Source of the DNA: Sporosarcina highlanderae
Lineage (GTDB): Bacteria; Bacillota; Bacilli; Bacillales_A; Planococcaceae
DNA length: 41,836 bases
Reading direction: 5' to 3'
Assembly: GCF_030433715.1 (NCBI RefSeq)
Contig: NZ_JAROCC010000020.1
Span: 1 to 41,836, forward strand
Below the pieces are notes generated by a model, which did not search any database, was not told the DNA's origin, and saw nothing but the letters and a program-made list of their open reading frames with translations. Below, piece by piece: positions 31,344 through 38,958 of this stretch (positions are counted from its first letter, which is position 1; each line of letters opens with the position of its first letter). The position numbers and the translations under genes are program-made.

Positions 31344-31885
31344 CAAATCGTTTTCCCCGCTTCAATGAATATCGTATAATCGTCAATTTCCGTTTTGCCT
31401 TTTTTCAATACGCCTGACACGTACCCGGAGTTGCGACCTAAGAACTCACTTGCCTTTGCCATACTTCTGAACAAGTGCGTTTCCTTTGTACCGTTGTGTA
31501 AAAGGACTATTTTTGTGTGGCTGGTCATTAAATCAGTGTCGAAAGCATGGTTATTGTTTTCTGTGTGGTCACACCATTCGAGATTATCAACGTTATTGTT
31601 CAGGCGACTCCCGTCAATGTGGTTGATGTATTCCTTGCCTTCTACCCTCGGAATAAATGCTTTGGCAACAATCCGATGAACGAGCCAAGTTCTGTCTTTC
31701 CCGTCCTTCCACAACGCCACTCTGCATGAATTATCCTTGCCGACCTTCTGCTTCAAAACACGCTGCTTCCACTTCCTGACGCCATGCCTTTCTGTATACG
31801 TGGTCTTTCCTTCCTTAGTTCGAACTTCGCCAGTGTCACTAACTTCGTAAATGCCCTCGTAACCGACAACATCTCTCCATTCCAT
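31343..31885 (-). CDS. NUMOD4-HNH-NUMOD1 homing-type endonuclease
   Basis: A 180-residue free-standing HNH endonuclease. It has NUMOD4 (EWRDVVGYEGIYEVSDTGEV) at the start, an HNH centre (LVHRIVAKAFIP, NHIDGSRLNNNVDNLEWCDH) in the middle and a NUMOD1 DNA-binding tail (FRSMAKASEFLGRNSGYVSG). This is a homing-enzyme layout, placed between ssb and rusA with only 1-bp overlap to rusA, so it is an insertion that has kept the operon intact. ATG 31885 follows GAGGTG. Confidence 0.93.
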   Translation of the reverse strand: MEWRDVVGYEGIYEVSDTGEVRTKEGKTTYTERHGVRKWKQRVLKQKVGKDNSCRVALWKDGKDRTWLVHRIVAKAFIPRVEGKEYINHIDGSRLNNNVDNLEWCDHTENNNHAFDTDLMTSHTKIVLLHNGTKETHLFRSMAKASEFLGRNSGYVSGVLKKGKTEIDDYTIFIEAGKTI

Positions 31886-31908
31886 GTGAATCACCTCGCA
31901 TTTTTATT

Positions 31909-32334
31909 TCAAAACGGCAACATATCGTCATCAACTTCAATTGGTCCCGAGTTATTAGAGAACGGATCATTGGATTGTTGCTGATAGTTTTGCTGAGGAG
32001 CTTGCCCTGGCTCCCGTTTCTTGTCCGGGAAGTCGAATCCGCTTACTACCACCTCAGTGAAATACTGTCGCTGCCCCTGGTCGTTTTCCCATGTCCGAAT
32101 TTGGAGCCTGCCATTGATACCGAATTTGTCGCCTTTGCGGATATGGTTCGCCATGACTTCTGCTTGCTTTCCGAAAGTTGTAAAGTTGATGAAATCCGTT
32201 TCATATTCGTCCGTTTGCTTGTTTTTAAAATCCCTTCGGACTGCAATAGTGCCGCTACCAATCGCCGTTCCACCTTGGTTATATTTCAGCTCAACGTCCC
32301 TTACTGCGTTGCCAGTGAGTGCGATAATGTTCAT
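31909..32334 (-). CDS. ssb: Single-stranded DNA-binding protein
   Basis: A 141-residue SSB. The OB-fold is seen in residues 1-105 (LTGNAVRDVELKYNQGG..AVRRDF, DFINFTTFGKQAEVMANHIR). A glutamine/asparagine-rich linker leads to the acidic tip ending DDDMLPF, which recruits partner proteins. It protects ssDNA in replication and ERF-driven annealing. Confidence 0.97.
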   Translation of the reverse strand: MNIIALTGNAVRDVELKYNQGGTAIGSGTIAVRRDFKNKQTDEYETDFINFTTFGKQAEVMANHIRKGDKFGINGRLQIRTWENDQGQRQYFTEVVVSGFDFPDKKREPGQAPQQNYQQQSNDPFSNNSGPIEVDDDMLPF

Positions 32335-32714
32335 TTTCTCTCCTCTTTCTGCATGAATGCCTCAAATTTTTGTTCAGTCGGTTCGTCAATCAGGCCCATG
32401 TCGTACAAATCGTGCATGTCATGGAAAAAGTGATCTCCGTATGCTTCTTGGCGCATTTCTCTTAGGTGATCAGCGAATTGTCGGTCTGCGTGTGCTTTTG
32501 CGTGGCAGGATTTGCACAGTGGCATCAGATTTCGATAGCCGTTTCTCCCTCCTGCGCTTCGAAAGATTACATGGTGCATTTCAATCGGTTTGTTGTTGCA
32601 GATTGTGCAGCTATCTCCGAACCAGTCCAGTGCATCCTTGTAGTCTGTTTTGGTAATTCTTCCACGTTGCCCTCTTTTGGGCTTTCGGCGTTTATGATTA
32701 GGCTTAGGAAACAT
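32331..32714 (-). CDS. HNHc-type nuclease of the replication module
   Basis: A 127-residue HNH protein with a very basic N-terminus (PKPNHKRRKPKRGQRG), zinc ligands CTICNNKP and CKSCHAKAHAD, and the core MHHVIFRSAGGRNGYRNLMP. Its place between SSB and the helicase resembles Nin-region nucleases; it may process recombination or packaging DNA. ATG 32714 overlaps the preceding stop (TGATG). Confidence 0.9.
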   Translation of the reverse strand: MFPKPNHKRRKPKRGQRGRITKTDYKDALDWFGDSCTICNNKPIEMHHVIFRSAGGRNGYRNLMPLCKSCHAKAHADRQFADHLREMRQEAYGDHFFHDMHDLYDMGLIDEPTEQKFEAFMQKEERK

Positions 32715-33145
32715 CAATCTATATCACCCCTTGCATACCACCCTAAATAAAGCGGGAATTTCAGTGACGTATCTTTGATTTTGCGGATGTACACCATTTC
32801 TCCGTTTCGCCAAAGAAACTTGTCCATACCATGGGATACATCATGAACCGGTTCCGGCACCCACCCCAACTCATTCAGCAGTTCGATTTTTGCTTCCCTC
32901 ACGGATTTGGCGAGAACAAAGTGAAACCCGTCACCCTCTTTGTAGGAATAGAGCCTTATCGCACTGATATTGAGTGGATTGGATTTAATCAGCCCATCTA
33001 CCGCCACCCAATCTATCTCAATGGTTTTCAATGTTTCATAGCTTTGCGATGAATTATGGCCGTTTTGCGTTGCCCAATATATCGAATAAGCTAACCGAGG
33101 CTCGTCATACTGAATAGCATCCGCGAACACTTCACCGAGCTTCAT
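32714..33145 (-). CDS. Hypothetical protein (143 aa)
   Basis: A 143-residue protein, alpha/beta in character, with GDGFHFVLAKSVREAKIELL and a tryptophan-rich end (FPLYLGWYARGDID). It overlaps the helicase gene by ATGA and the HNHc gene by TGATG, so it is part of the replication operon; its role is unknown. Confidence 0.75.
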   Translation of the reverse strand: MKLGEVFADAIQYDEPRLAYSIYWATQNGHNSSQSYETLKTIEIDWVAVDGLIKSNPLNISAIRLYSYKEGDGFHFVLAKSVREAKIELLNELGWVPEPVHDVSHGMDKFLWRNGEMVYIRKIKDTSLKFPLYLGWYARGDID

Positions 33146-34389
33146 CCCGTCATGACTCCCGTGGTCTTGTCGTAATAAGTCATAACCGTTCCAGTCGCCC
33201 CGTTTCGGTGTTTGGCGAATATCATTTCGAGTACCTTGTCATCATCGTTTTTCGAGTAGTAGGAATCCCGATATAGAAACAGAACAACATCGGCATCCTC
33301 TTCGATACTCCCCGACTCCCTCAAATCAGACAGCATAGGTCGTTTATCTTGCCGCTGTTCGACTTGGCGAGATAACTGAGCCAAACATATAACAGGGCAC
33401 TCAAACTCTTTGGCGATCTCTTTAAGTCCCTTGGACGTGGCGCTTACTTGTAAGTGCATATTGCCGCCCATGTGGTCAGCAGGTTTGATTAATGTTAGAT
33501 AATCGATAAAGATGACTGGACGCTTACCCGGAAACTCGCTCATAGCTTTGCGGATCTTCATCCGCATTTCGGAAAGGGTTTGTCCGGCTCTGTCGAAAAT
33601 CTGCAAATTTGTGTTATCGGCCTTTCCAACGACAGCAGTCCATCGATTCTTTTCTTCTACCGTCAGGAATCGTTCAAGATTCTTGAATTTCCCGCGGTTG
33701 TACATTCCTATCGAACCAAGTAGCCTATCTCTCAATCTTTCGGCTGCCATTTCGAGCGAAAATACGATTGGTAGGAAATCATGCCATCCTGCGTGTTTTG
33801 CGAAACTCAACATCACATCGGTTTTCCCCATACTTGGGCGAGCCGCTAATATGATTAGGTCTGACTTTTGCCAACCGCCAACCAACTTGTCTACTTGTTC
33901 AATTCCGGACGGAACGCCAGATTGTTTTTCAACCTTTATCCATGGAGCTTCGTACACGGAACCCAGCAAGGAATTTATAGGTTGGTAGTCGCTTGTTTTG
34001 TCGTCAATCAATCTATCGAGTTCAGACTTGACTTTATCGATTGACCAGTTTTCATGACTTGCCATGTTCAGCAAGTTTTGCTTTTCTCTCTCCCGCCAGT
34101 GATCCATGACCAAATCAACGTGTTCATCGAACTTCTTGGGATTGGCAGCAGCTTGAACCTCTTGCAAATAAGCCGCCGCGCCCCAAGAGTCAGGACTTCC
34201 CGATGATAGGAGAGTAATCATATCCACCGACTTTCCCTCGCGCTCAAGATTTCTCATGGCAGTCAAGAGGGCTTTGTTTTGTGATCCAGTTAAGTGGATA
34301 GGCTGTAAGTCTGTTTCTTGCAACAAATACGGCTCTTTGACGATCGAGCCAAGAACTGCTTTTTCAGCAATCAATAATCTCCACTCCAT
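33142..34389 (-). CDS. DnaB-like replicative helicase
   Basis: A 415-residue DnaB-family helicase. The N-terminal domain (residues 1-110) is helical; the RecA-like motor has Walker A ARPSMGKT (183-190), VFSLEMAAERLRDRLLGS, VIFIDYLTLIK (Walker B), and the C-terminal QLSRQVEQRQDKRPMLSDLR with ESGSIEEDAD. It unwinds the phage fork, probably loaded by the DnaD-like protein upstream, which it overlaps by 19 bp. Confidence 0.96.
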   Translation of the reverse strand: MEWRLLIAEKAVLGSIVKEPYLLQETDLQPIHLTGSQNKALLTAMRNLEREGKSVDMITLLSSGSPDSWGAAAYLQEVQAAANPKKFDEHVDLVMDHWREREKQNLLNMASHENWSIDKVKSELDRLIDDKTSDYQPINSLLGSVYEAPWIKVEKQSGVPSGIEQVDKLVGGWQKSDLIILAARPSMGKTDVMLSFAKHAGWHDFLPIVFSLEMAAERLRDRLLGSIGMYNRGKFKNLERFLTVEEKNRWTAVVGKADNTNLQIFDRAGQTLSEMRMKIRKAMSEFPGKRPVIFIDYLTLIKPADHMGGNMHLQVSATSKGLKEIAKEFECPVICLAQLSRQVEQRQDKRPMLSDLRESGSIEEDADVVLFLYRDSYYSKNDDDKVLEMIFAKHRNGATGTVMTYYDKTTGVMTG

Positions 34390-35102
34390 TCTTTATAAAT
34401 GGGTTGCAATGGTGATGAATCGTATTCGTCATTAAAGTGTTCGCCATTCAAAAAGGTGAGAGGATTTTTTTGTTGTGGACAAAATTCATTCCTTGCCAGC
34501 AAACCCTTCCGATGTTCCATATACTTCTTGGTTCCAGTCATGATTTGTTCATGTGGGTATTTTTTCAAAAGCGTACGGTATTTCGGAAGGCATTTCGCTC
34601 TCCCCTTTTTGTTTGCATACAGCTCCCACCACTGCTCGAAAAGTTCATCCTGATGAACAATGTTTTCTTTCTTATCGTTCTTATCATTCTTTACATTCTT
34701 GTTTGTGTTCACTTGTTGTTCATCTGTTGTTCGTTTGTTGTTCACTTGTTGTTCATCTTGTTGATGTTCACACCAGTTGGTTATTGTCACAACGCTGTAT
34801 TTCGTTGTTTTTTTGATGTTCAACATTCCCCACTTTTCGAAATTGTTCAGCCATCTCCAAAGCGTTATTGGTGAAATGGCTTTTGCTTTGCTGACACCTC
34901 TGTTGAACTCTTCTGCAAGTGATTCTCTGCCAGTTACAAACTCGCCTGGCTTCAATTCGACCATCTGATTTCCGATCAATTGATTACGTTCTTTGTGGGA
35001 AGCTTTTAAGAGACAGTGAATCCAAAGTTTCAACATGTTGGAATCAGCATACAGTCCGTTATCTTGTATCTTACGGTGCAGCTTGATCCACCCGTTTTGC
35101 AT
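34371..35102 (-). CDS. DnaD-like replisome organiser / replication initiator
   Basis: A 243-residue protein starting WIKLHRKIQDNGLYADSNML, the classic N-terminal winged-helix start of phage replisome organisers. A central low-complexity linker (about 112-150, rich in Gln, Asn, Lys) is encoded by iteron-like repeats, and the C-terminal part (DELFEQWWELYANKKGRAKC) resembles helicase-loader domains. Thus the gene likely encodes both the initiator and its own origin, as in many Gram-positive phages. AAGAGGGGTGAGGTG precedes the ATG. Confidence 0.9.
   Translation of the reverse strand: MQNGWIKLHRKIQDNGLYADSNMLKLWIHCLLKASHKERNQLIGNQMVELKPGEFVTGRESLAEEFNRGVSKAKAISPITLWRWLNNFEKWGMLNIKKTTKYSVVTITNWCEHQQDEQQVNNKRTTDEQQVNTNKNVKNDKNDKKENIVHQDELFEQWWELYANKKGRAKCLPKYRTLLKKYPHEQIMTGTKKYMEHRKGLLARNEFCPQQKNPLTFLNGEHFNDEYDSSPLQPIYKEWSGDY
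34707..34757. repeat. Iterons inside the initiator gene, candidate replication origin
   Basis: The 18-mer GTTCACTTGTTGTTCATC is repeated exactly at 34707-34724 and 34740-34757, 33 bp apart, with further TTGTTGTTC copies between and a partial unit after. Repeats in the linker-coding part of a phage initiator gene are the usual origin location. Confidence 0.75.
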
Positions 35103-35107
35103 TCACC

Positions 35108-35788
35108 TCACCCCTCTTGAGTGCTTAGGTAATCAATGAACTTGCTTGCTTCCGCCTTAGTCAATTCTCCCGACCGCTTGAAGATGCCGAGTGCCTTTTG
35201 AGCGTTCTCCCACACCGCTCCCTGGCCGATAGCATCACGTTGAGCAATGGAATTAGTCTTGGCTTGAATGGCGTTCTTTTGACCCTGTGTAATTCCGTTG
35301 CCGCTTTGCGGTTTCGGAGGAGATGCATTGCCTTGCCTCTGGCTTCTCCCCGTGGTGTCTTTTGCGTCTGGATCATCTGAATCTGTTGGCAGATTAAAAA
35401 ACTTGATAATGAAATATCGTTCGGAATACGTCAGGCCAGAACCAAAAGCTTTTGAAATGTCATCTTGTTGGCCTGTGTAATAGAATGGAATTTCCATAGA
35501 ATCATTTGGGTTGTCTGCATTCACCCATGTGTAAGCCATCGAACCATGGACGATGAAGTCGAGCTTGTCCTTGTTGTTTTTATCCTTGTACGCATGTTCC
35601 TGAAAGTCTTGTGTAATGATTTTGGGAACAAGCAGCACGCCCAACTCATTCATTTTGTCCTGTATTTTAGAGAGGACTTGCGAACCCGATACATATGAAT
35701 AGTTGAAGCTCTTGGCATCTTTAGTAAATCCACCGATGGACTTCCTGACTTCAACTAACTTCTGGTGGAGATTCAACTTTTCAGTCAC
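35108..35788 (-). CDS. erf: ERF-family single-strand annealing recombinase
   Basis: A 226-residue ERF protein (PF04404). The ERF core runs through about residue 145 (SFNYSYVSGSQVLSKIQDKM, DISKAFGSGLTYSERYFIIK). A low-complexity linker follows, and a short C-terminal domain with repeated lysine and glutamine ends at residue 226. It anneals ssDNA with SSB and makes substrates for RusA. GTG start overlaps the Gam stop (GTGA). Confidence 0.94.
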   Translation of the reverse strand: MTEKLNLHQKLVEVRKSIGGFTKDAKSFNYSYVSGSQVLSKIQDKMNELGVLLVPKIITQDFQEHAYKDKNNKDKLDFIVHGSMAYTWVNADNPNDSMEIPFYYTGQQDDISKAFGSGLTYSERYFIIKFFNLPTDSDDPDAKDTTGRSQRQGNASPPKPQSGNGITQGQKNAIQAKTNSIAQRDAIGQGAVWENAQKALGIFKRSGELTKAEASKFIDYLSTQEG

Positions 35789-36303
35789 TCCGACACCTCC
35801 ACGCTATAAGTGATGGATTCCGGCTTGATGATGACTCCAGGAACGATCATGCCGTTTTCATCCACCGCAACCCTACCGCCGTCCATTTCGGAGATTTGGA
35901 GAGTCTTTTTTAAATCAGCCCATCGGACGTCTTTCTTGATGAAGTCCTGCATATCATTAGTTAGGACATGCTCCAGTAAGGCTTGCTTGTCCACTTGTTC
36001 GGGTTGTTCCGCGCTTCTACGGCTTTTCGATTTACCGTATGGAGTGGAAAGTGTTTTTCGTTTCGGATCTCTTAGCAATTCTTCGAAGTGATATTTCTGA
36101 ATGAGCGATTCCCAATATTCGATATCTGACTTAGGACTTTTCAATTCTGATTCCTTCCATTTGTTCACTCTATCGATTTCAACAGCAGCCATTTCCTCGA
36201 TTCTCGCTACTTCCTTTTTAAGAGGAGCGAGGATTTCGCGGAATACCCAATTGAGTGCCTGGTCGTCCTTTATTTCAAAGCGTTCTTTTTCTTGAAGTGG
36301 CAT
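35785..36303 (-). CDS. Gam-like host-nuclease inhibitor
   Basis: A 172-residue protein of the Mu-Gam/host-nuclease inhibitor type (PF07352): LNWVFREILAPLKKEVARIE coiled-coil, IEYWESLIQKYHFEELLRDP, then KSRRSAEQPEQVDKQALLEH and a beta-rich end. Such proteins bind DNA ends and block RecBCD/AddAB-type nucleases. ATG 36303 with TGGGAGGAAATATAC is chosen; the frame is open 27 codons upstream without a ribosome binding site. Confidence 0.86.
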   Translation of the reverse strand: MPLQEKERFEIKDDQALNWVFREILAPLKKEVARIEEMAAVEIDRVNKWKESELKSPKSDIEYWESLIQKYHFEELLRDPKRKTLSTPYGKSKSRRSAEQPEQVDKQALLEHVLTNDMQDFIKKDVRWADLKKTLQISEMDGGRVAVDENGMIVPGVIIKPESITYSVEVSE

Positions 36304-36349
36304 GTATATTTCCTCCCATTTCGTGATAAGATAGTAGTAGATAGATTTT

Positions 36350-36883
36350 TTAAGCGTCCTGTTCCAGCAGGGCGTTTTTTCCATTAGTACGATTTTTCAT
36401 GGCGACATCACATATTTGAGCAATTTCCTCAGCCATATCCATTACCTTAGAAAGTCGGGTGCTTTGAAGTACCGCGTGTTCCATAAAACCTTTGACATTG
36501 ATAATTCCTTTGATGCCTATGTCTCCTATCAAAGGCAATTCTTTCCCTACAGCCGAACCGGGTTTAATCGGTTCACTGGTTACGGTGATTTTTCCAACTC
36601 GTTCCGATTTCCCGAGACATGCATCCACAGCAACCACCAAATGATTTGGGTATTCCCTCTCAATACGCTCGATAGTTTCATGCAAGTTCAGCGCGTGAAG
36701 TGGATTGTGCAGTGTCCCTATAACGGTGTAACCTTTCTTGTAAAGCATCGTTCCTACCAACGGGCCTAATGAATCTCCCGTAGAGCGATCCGTACCGATA
36801 CAGGCGAACAATACTTTCTTATTGATAGGAATTAAGCTTTCTAAAGTTTTCCTGTTAATCTCTATTTCTCTCACCCCTTTCAA
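36350..36883 (-). CDS. YyaC-type spore protein (DUF1256)
   Basis: A 177-residue member of the YyaC/DUF1256 family, related to the germination protease fold. The signature ACIGTDRSTGDSLGPLVGTM, IGTLHNPLHALNLHETIERI, VAVDACLGKSERVGKITVTS and GDIGIKGIINVKGFMEHAVL is unmistakable. YyaC acts in sporulation in Bacilli; phage copies are not expected from lytic need. TTG at 36883 is the start, with AAAGGG upstream and a TTGA overlap with the basic mini-protein gene. Confidence 0.92.
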   Translation of the reverse strand: MKGVREIEINRKTLESLIPINKKVLFACIGTDRSTGDSLGPLVGTMLYKKGYTVIGTLHNPLHALNLHETIERIEREYPNHLVVAVDACLGKSERVGKITVTSEPIKPGSAVGKELPLIGDIGIKGIINVKGFMEHAVLQSTRLSKVMDMAEEIAQICDVAMKNRTNGKNALLEQDA

Positions 36884-36993
36884 AGAATCCCTTTATCAAC
36901 AAAATGCTTACGGAACGCTTCCACAAACTTTGCTTTTCGATAAGCTTTCACGCGGGCTTTCATCCAACGTTTGCGCCTTTTCCGCTTACTCAC
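36880..36993 (-). CDS. Very basic mini-protein (37 aa)
   Basis: GTG 36993 follows GAGGGGGTGCAGTG. The 37 residues (MSKRKRRKRWMKARVKAYRK and a helical tail) are rich in lysine and arginine, so nucleic-acid binding is likely. Its stop overlaps the YyaC start (TTGA), and its own start overlaps the zinc-finger gene upstream. Confidence 0.6.
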   Translation of the reverse strand: MSKRKRRKRWMKARVKAYRKAKFVEAFRKHFVDKGIL

Positions 36994-37222
36994 CACTGCA
37001 CCCCCTCACGACTCGTACAGTGTCATCCCCTGCCACCTTGACCTCCGCGTGACCCTCATCAATCATTTGATCGATTAAGCATTCAGCGTTACAGTGTGGC
37101 AATCCCGCGTGTTCGATATAATCGGCACCTTCGTGGATTTCGGCGTCACAGCTTACACAGCGGTCAAATACTTTCGGCTCATCGTGGGCGTATGCTTGTC
37201 CGATTTGTGGATGTTGAATCAT
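36986..37222 (-). CDS. Zinc-finger hypothetical protein (78 aa, YqaI-like)
   Basis: A 78-residue protein with CVSCDAEIHEG and HAGLPHCNAECL, which can bind zinc, and a C-terminal VKVAGDDTVRVVRGC strand. It recalls small YqaI-type skin/prophage proteins, judged by eye. Function unknown. It follows the 37219 gene with a 4-bp overlap. Confidence 0.75.
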   Translation of the reverse strand: MIQHPQIGQAYAHDEPKVFDRCVSCDAEIHEGADYIEHAGLPHCNAECLIDQMIDEGHAEVKVAGDDTVRVVRGCSGE

Positions 37223-37536
37223 TTGACTCCCTCCATCTGAATCGCTCGGCTGATGTAGTCGAACTTATCAGGGTGTGTATCCCCTAATGCCACAACTTCG
37301 GCAGCTGACATGATGGTGAAGATTTTAACGCCGCCGGCTACTGTAGATACTTCGTAAGGGTAGACATCACACTCACGAGAACTGACAGCGAACACTTCAA
37401 ATGTTTCGAGGAACGTTTCATGCATCATTTGTACACCGTGTTTATGAATTGTCATGTAGTCGAATTCTTCACCGACTGCGACAACCCGCTTTTGCAGTTC
37501 TACTATTCTTTGAACTTGTTCGGTTGATAGTTTCAC
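37219..37536 (-). CDS. Hypothetical protein (105 aa)
   Basis: GTG start overlapping the previous stop (GTGA). A mixed alpha/beta protein with histidines in the middle (MTIHKHGVQMMHETFLETFE) and a hydrophobic strand (GGVKIFTIMSAAEVVALGD). No membrane segment, no family recognised. Part of the early operon. Confidence 0.72.
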   Translation of the reverse strand: MKLSTEQVQRIVELQKRVVAVGEEFDYMTIHKHGVQMMHETFLETFEVFAVSSRECDVYPYEVSTVAGGVKIFTIMSAAEVVALGDTHPDKFDYISRAIQMEGVK

Positions 37537-37673
37537 TTTGCAGTCCTCCTACTCATTAATTTGAGATTTATAGAACGAGTTAATCGATTCCCCCGTTCCG
37601 TACACCGCCAACACAATTCCTTATGAGTTGGCTCATGACAGATTCCACAGAGACGAATTGACCGCTTACGCAT
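37533..37673 (-). CDS. Zinc-ribbon mini-protein (46 aa)
   Basis: ATG 37673, 46 residues with CGICHEPTHKELCWRC, a tight CxxC-x(9)-CxxC zinc knuckle between basic flanks (MRKRSIRL and RLTRSINLKLMSRRTAK). The ribosome binding site is weak, but it overlaps both neighbours by 4 and 8 bp, as expected in a coupled operon. Confidence 0.65.
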   Translation of the reverse strand: MRKRSIRLCGICHEPTHKELCWRCTERGNRLTRSINLKLMSRRTAK

Positions 37674-37854
37674 AACTTCCAACGTCCCCACGATAACGAT
37701 GACCAACTGGCAATAAACGATTGATACCCCGGCTCAACTTGCTTGTCCAGACGATTACTGGACTGATTAACAAAGGCACTTCGAAATATTCTTGTTCAAT
37801 CCAAAAGTAAATTCCGAAGTGGTCGTAACGTGTAGTTACTTTCCGTTTAAGCAA
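37666..37854 (-). CDS. Small hypothetical protein (62 aa)
   Basis: TTG 37854 after AAGGGGTGAAATG. The product (MLKRKVTTRYDHFGIYFWIE, then VPLLISPVIVWTSK) is beta-rich with a hydrophobic middle and a basic end. Unknown function. Confidence 0.6.
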   Translation of the reverse strand: MLKRKVTTRYDHFGIYFWIEQEYFEVPLLISPVIVWTSKLSRGINRLLPVGHRYRGDVGSYA

Positions 37855-37906
37855 ATCATTTCACCCCTTAGCGTTTTAAGACGCATAAATTTTTACCGGC
37901 TTATGA

Positions 37907-37981
37907 TTATTTGGATTTTTTGTTGATTGGTTGCCAACCGTATTCTTCTAACAACCATTCATAGAATTCTTGTTCTTCCAC
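37907..37981 (-). CDS. Tiny protein (24 aa)
   Basis: GTG 37981 with AAGGAGGGAATCACT upstream, an excellent site. The 24-residue acidic peptide starts MEEQEFYEWLLEEYGWQPIN. It follows the membrane protein gene by 16 bp. Too short to judge by sequence alone; the ribosome binding site is the main support. Confidence 0.5.
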   Translation of the reverse strand: MEEQEFYEWLLEEYGWQPINKKSK

Positions 37982-37997
37982 AGTGATTCCCTCCTTA

Positions 37998-38177
37998 TCA
38001 TTTTTGTGATTTCAAACGCCTTTCCCGCTCCGCCAGGAATTGAATTGTGTGCGGATGTGATTTTGGTCCCGGCACATCTGGTTCCTTGCCTAACGATATC
38101 CACAAGGCTGTCATACTGCCTCCCATGATTGCGGCTGTCGGAATTCCGAATACAGCGATCAGTCCCCATTCCGTCAT
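37998..38177 (-). CDS. Small membrane protein (59 aa)
   Basis: ATG overlaps the antirepressor stop (ATGA), with GGAGGAGGG upstream. The first 30 residues form one hydrophobic helix (LIAVFGIPTAAIMGGSMTAL), followed by a charged cytoplasmic tail. Unknown function. Confidence 0.7.
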   Translation of the reverse strand: MTEWGLIAVFGIPTAAIMGGSMTALWISLGKEPDVPGPKSHPHTIQFLAERERRLKSQK

Positions 38178-38941
38178 GCTTGTCCCTCCTCCAAGAATTT
38201 ATTGATGAAGTAAATCTGCCCTTTGCCCGTAACTTTGGTAGTTCGTGTTACCCGCGAACTTCCGTCGGCATTATTTATGACCCGCTTTTTAATGTCCATC
38301 AAATCAAGATCAACACTGTATTGGGTGGGAAGATTGTAAAGCTCACCCTTCTTTTTAATCAGGAAGCCGTTCTCCCGCAGCCAATCAAATAAACGATTTT
38401 GTCCAATGTCCACGCCGTTCTGCGAAATCAATTTAGCAAGCTCTCCGGCCAGGATTGATGAGTCGCTGGATTCAACCGCATTCGCGAACAAGACTTGTCC
38501 TTTTTGTGATTCAATAATTTGTTCGGCCTGCAGCCGTTTCAATCTTTCTTCTTTGAGATTAGTAGCCAGTTTGATTAATGTGTCAGGATTGAGTAGTGCT
38601 TCCTCGATTTTTTCCGGCGTTAGATAGCCGCCGTGCTTCCGGATGGACGGAAGAACCTCGCTTGTTATCCACTTGCGAAACTTCTTCGCTTCCGGTTTGC
38701 GGCTGTCCAAGATGACGTCATACAGACCGTCTTCATTCACAAAAGAAGCAGTTTGCAGTCTACCCATGCTGTCCAGGATGACCTCATTAGTAATGACCCC
38801 ATCTTCGATCCTGGCTTTAACCTGCGAAGGATTTCCCAAGCCTAAAATTTTGCAAACATCACTTAGCAAGAATGTAGGTTTAGATGCGTCCCCGCCAATT
38901 CGAAGCTCTTGTCCGTCAAACAGCTTCGTCAGTCGATTCAT
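38174..38941 (-). CDS. Phage antirepressor (BRO-N and KilA-C domains)
   Basis: A 255-residue antirepressor. The N-terminal BRO domain (FDGQELRIGGDASKPTFLLS, ASFVNEDGLYDVILDSRKPE, KFRKWITSEVLPSIRKHGGY) is followed by a helical linker and a C-terminal KilA-C/ANT domain (ELAKLISQNGVDIGQNRLFD, GQIYFINKFL). Such proteins inactivate CI-type repressors or bind DNA directly. ATG 38941 with AAAAGGAGGAAACACA is chosen over an upstream codon. It is the first large gene of the lytic operon. Confidence 0.93.
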   Translation of the reverse strand: MNRLTKLFDGQELRIGGDASKPTFLLSDVCKILGLGNPSQVKARIEDGVITNEVILDSMGRLQTASFVNEDGLYDVILDSRKPEAKKFRKWITSEVLPSIRKHGGYLTPEKIEEALLNPDTLIKLATNLKEERLKRLQAEQIIESQKGQVLFANAVESSDSSILAGELAKLISQNGVDIGQNRLFDWLRENGFLIKKKGELYNLPTQYSVDLDLMDIKKRVINNADGSSRVTRTTKVTGKGQIYFINKFLEEGQA

Positions 38942-38958
38942 TGTGTTTCCTCCTTTTT

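Noticed and set aside
32357..32750. Plus-strand ORFs opposite the HNHc gene
   Set aside because: Cysteine-rich by chance as shadows of the HNH coding strand; no ribosome binding site.
34681..34770. Repeats in the initiator gene as a possible CRISPR or phase-variable tract
   Set aside because: The units are imperfect, inside an open frame, and the spacing is irregular; the origin/iteron reading is more sensible.
36352..36379. Plus-strand hairpin CGTCCTG-TTCCAG-CAGGGCG with T6 at the YyaC 3' end
   Set aside because: It would only terminate plus-strand RNA, and no plus-strand gene lies near. On the minus strand it lacks a T tract. I could not find a function, so it is not listed.
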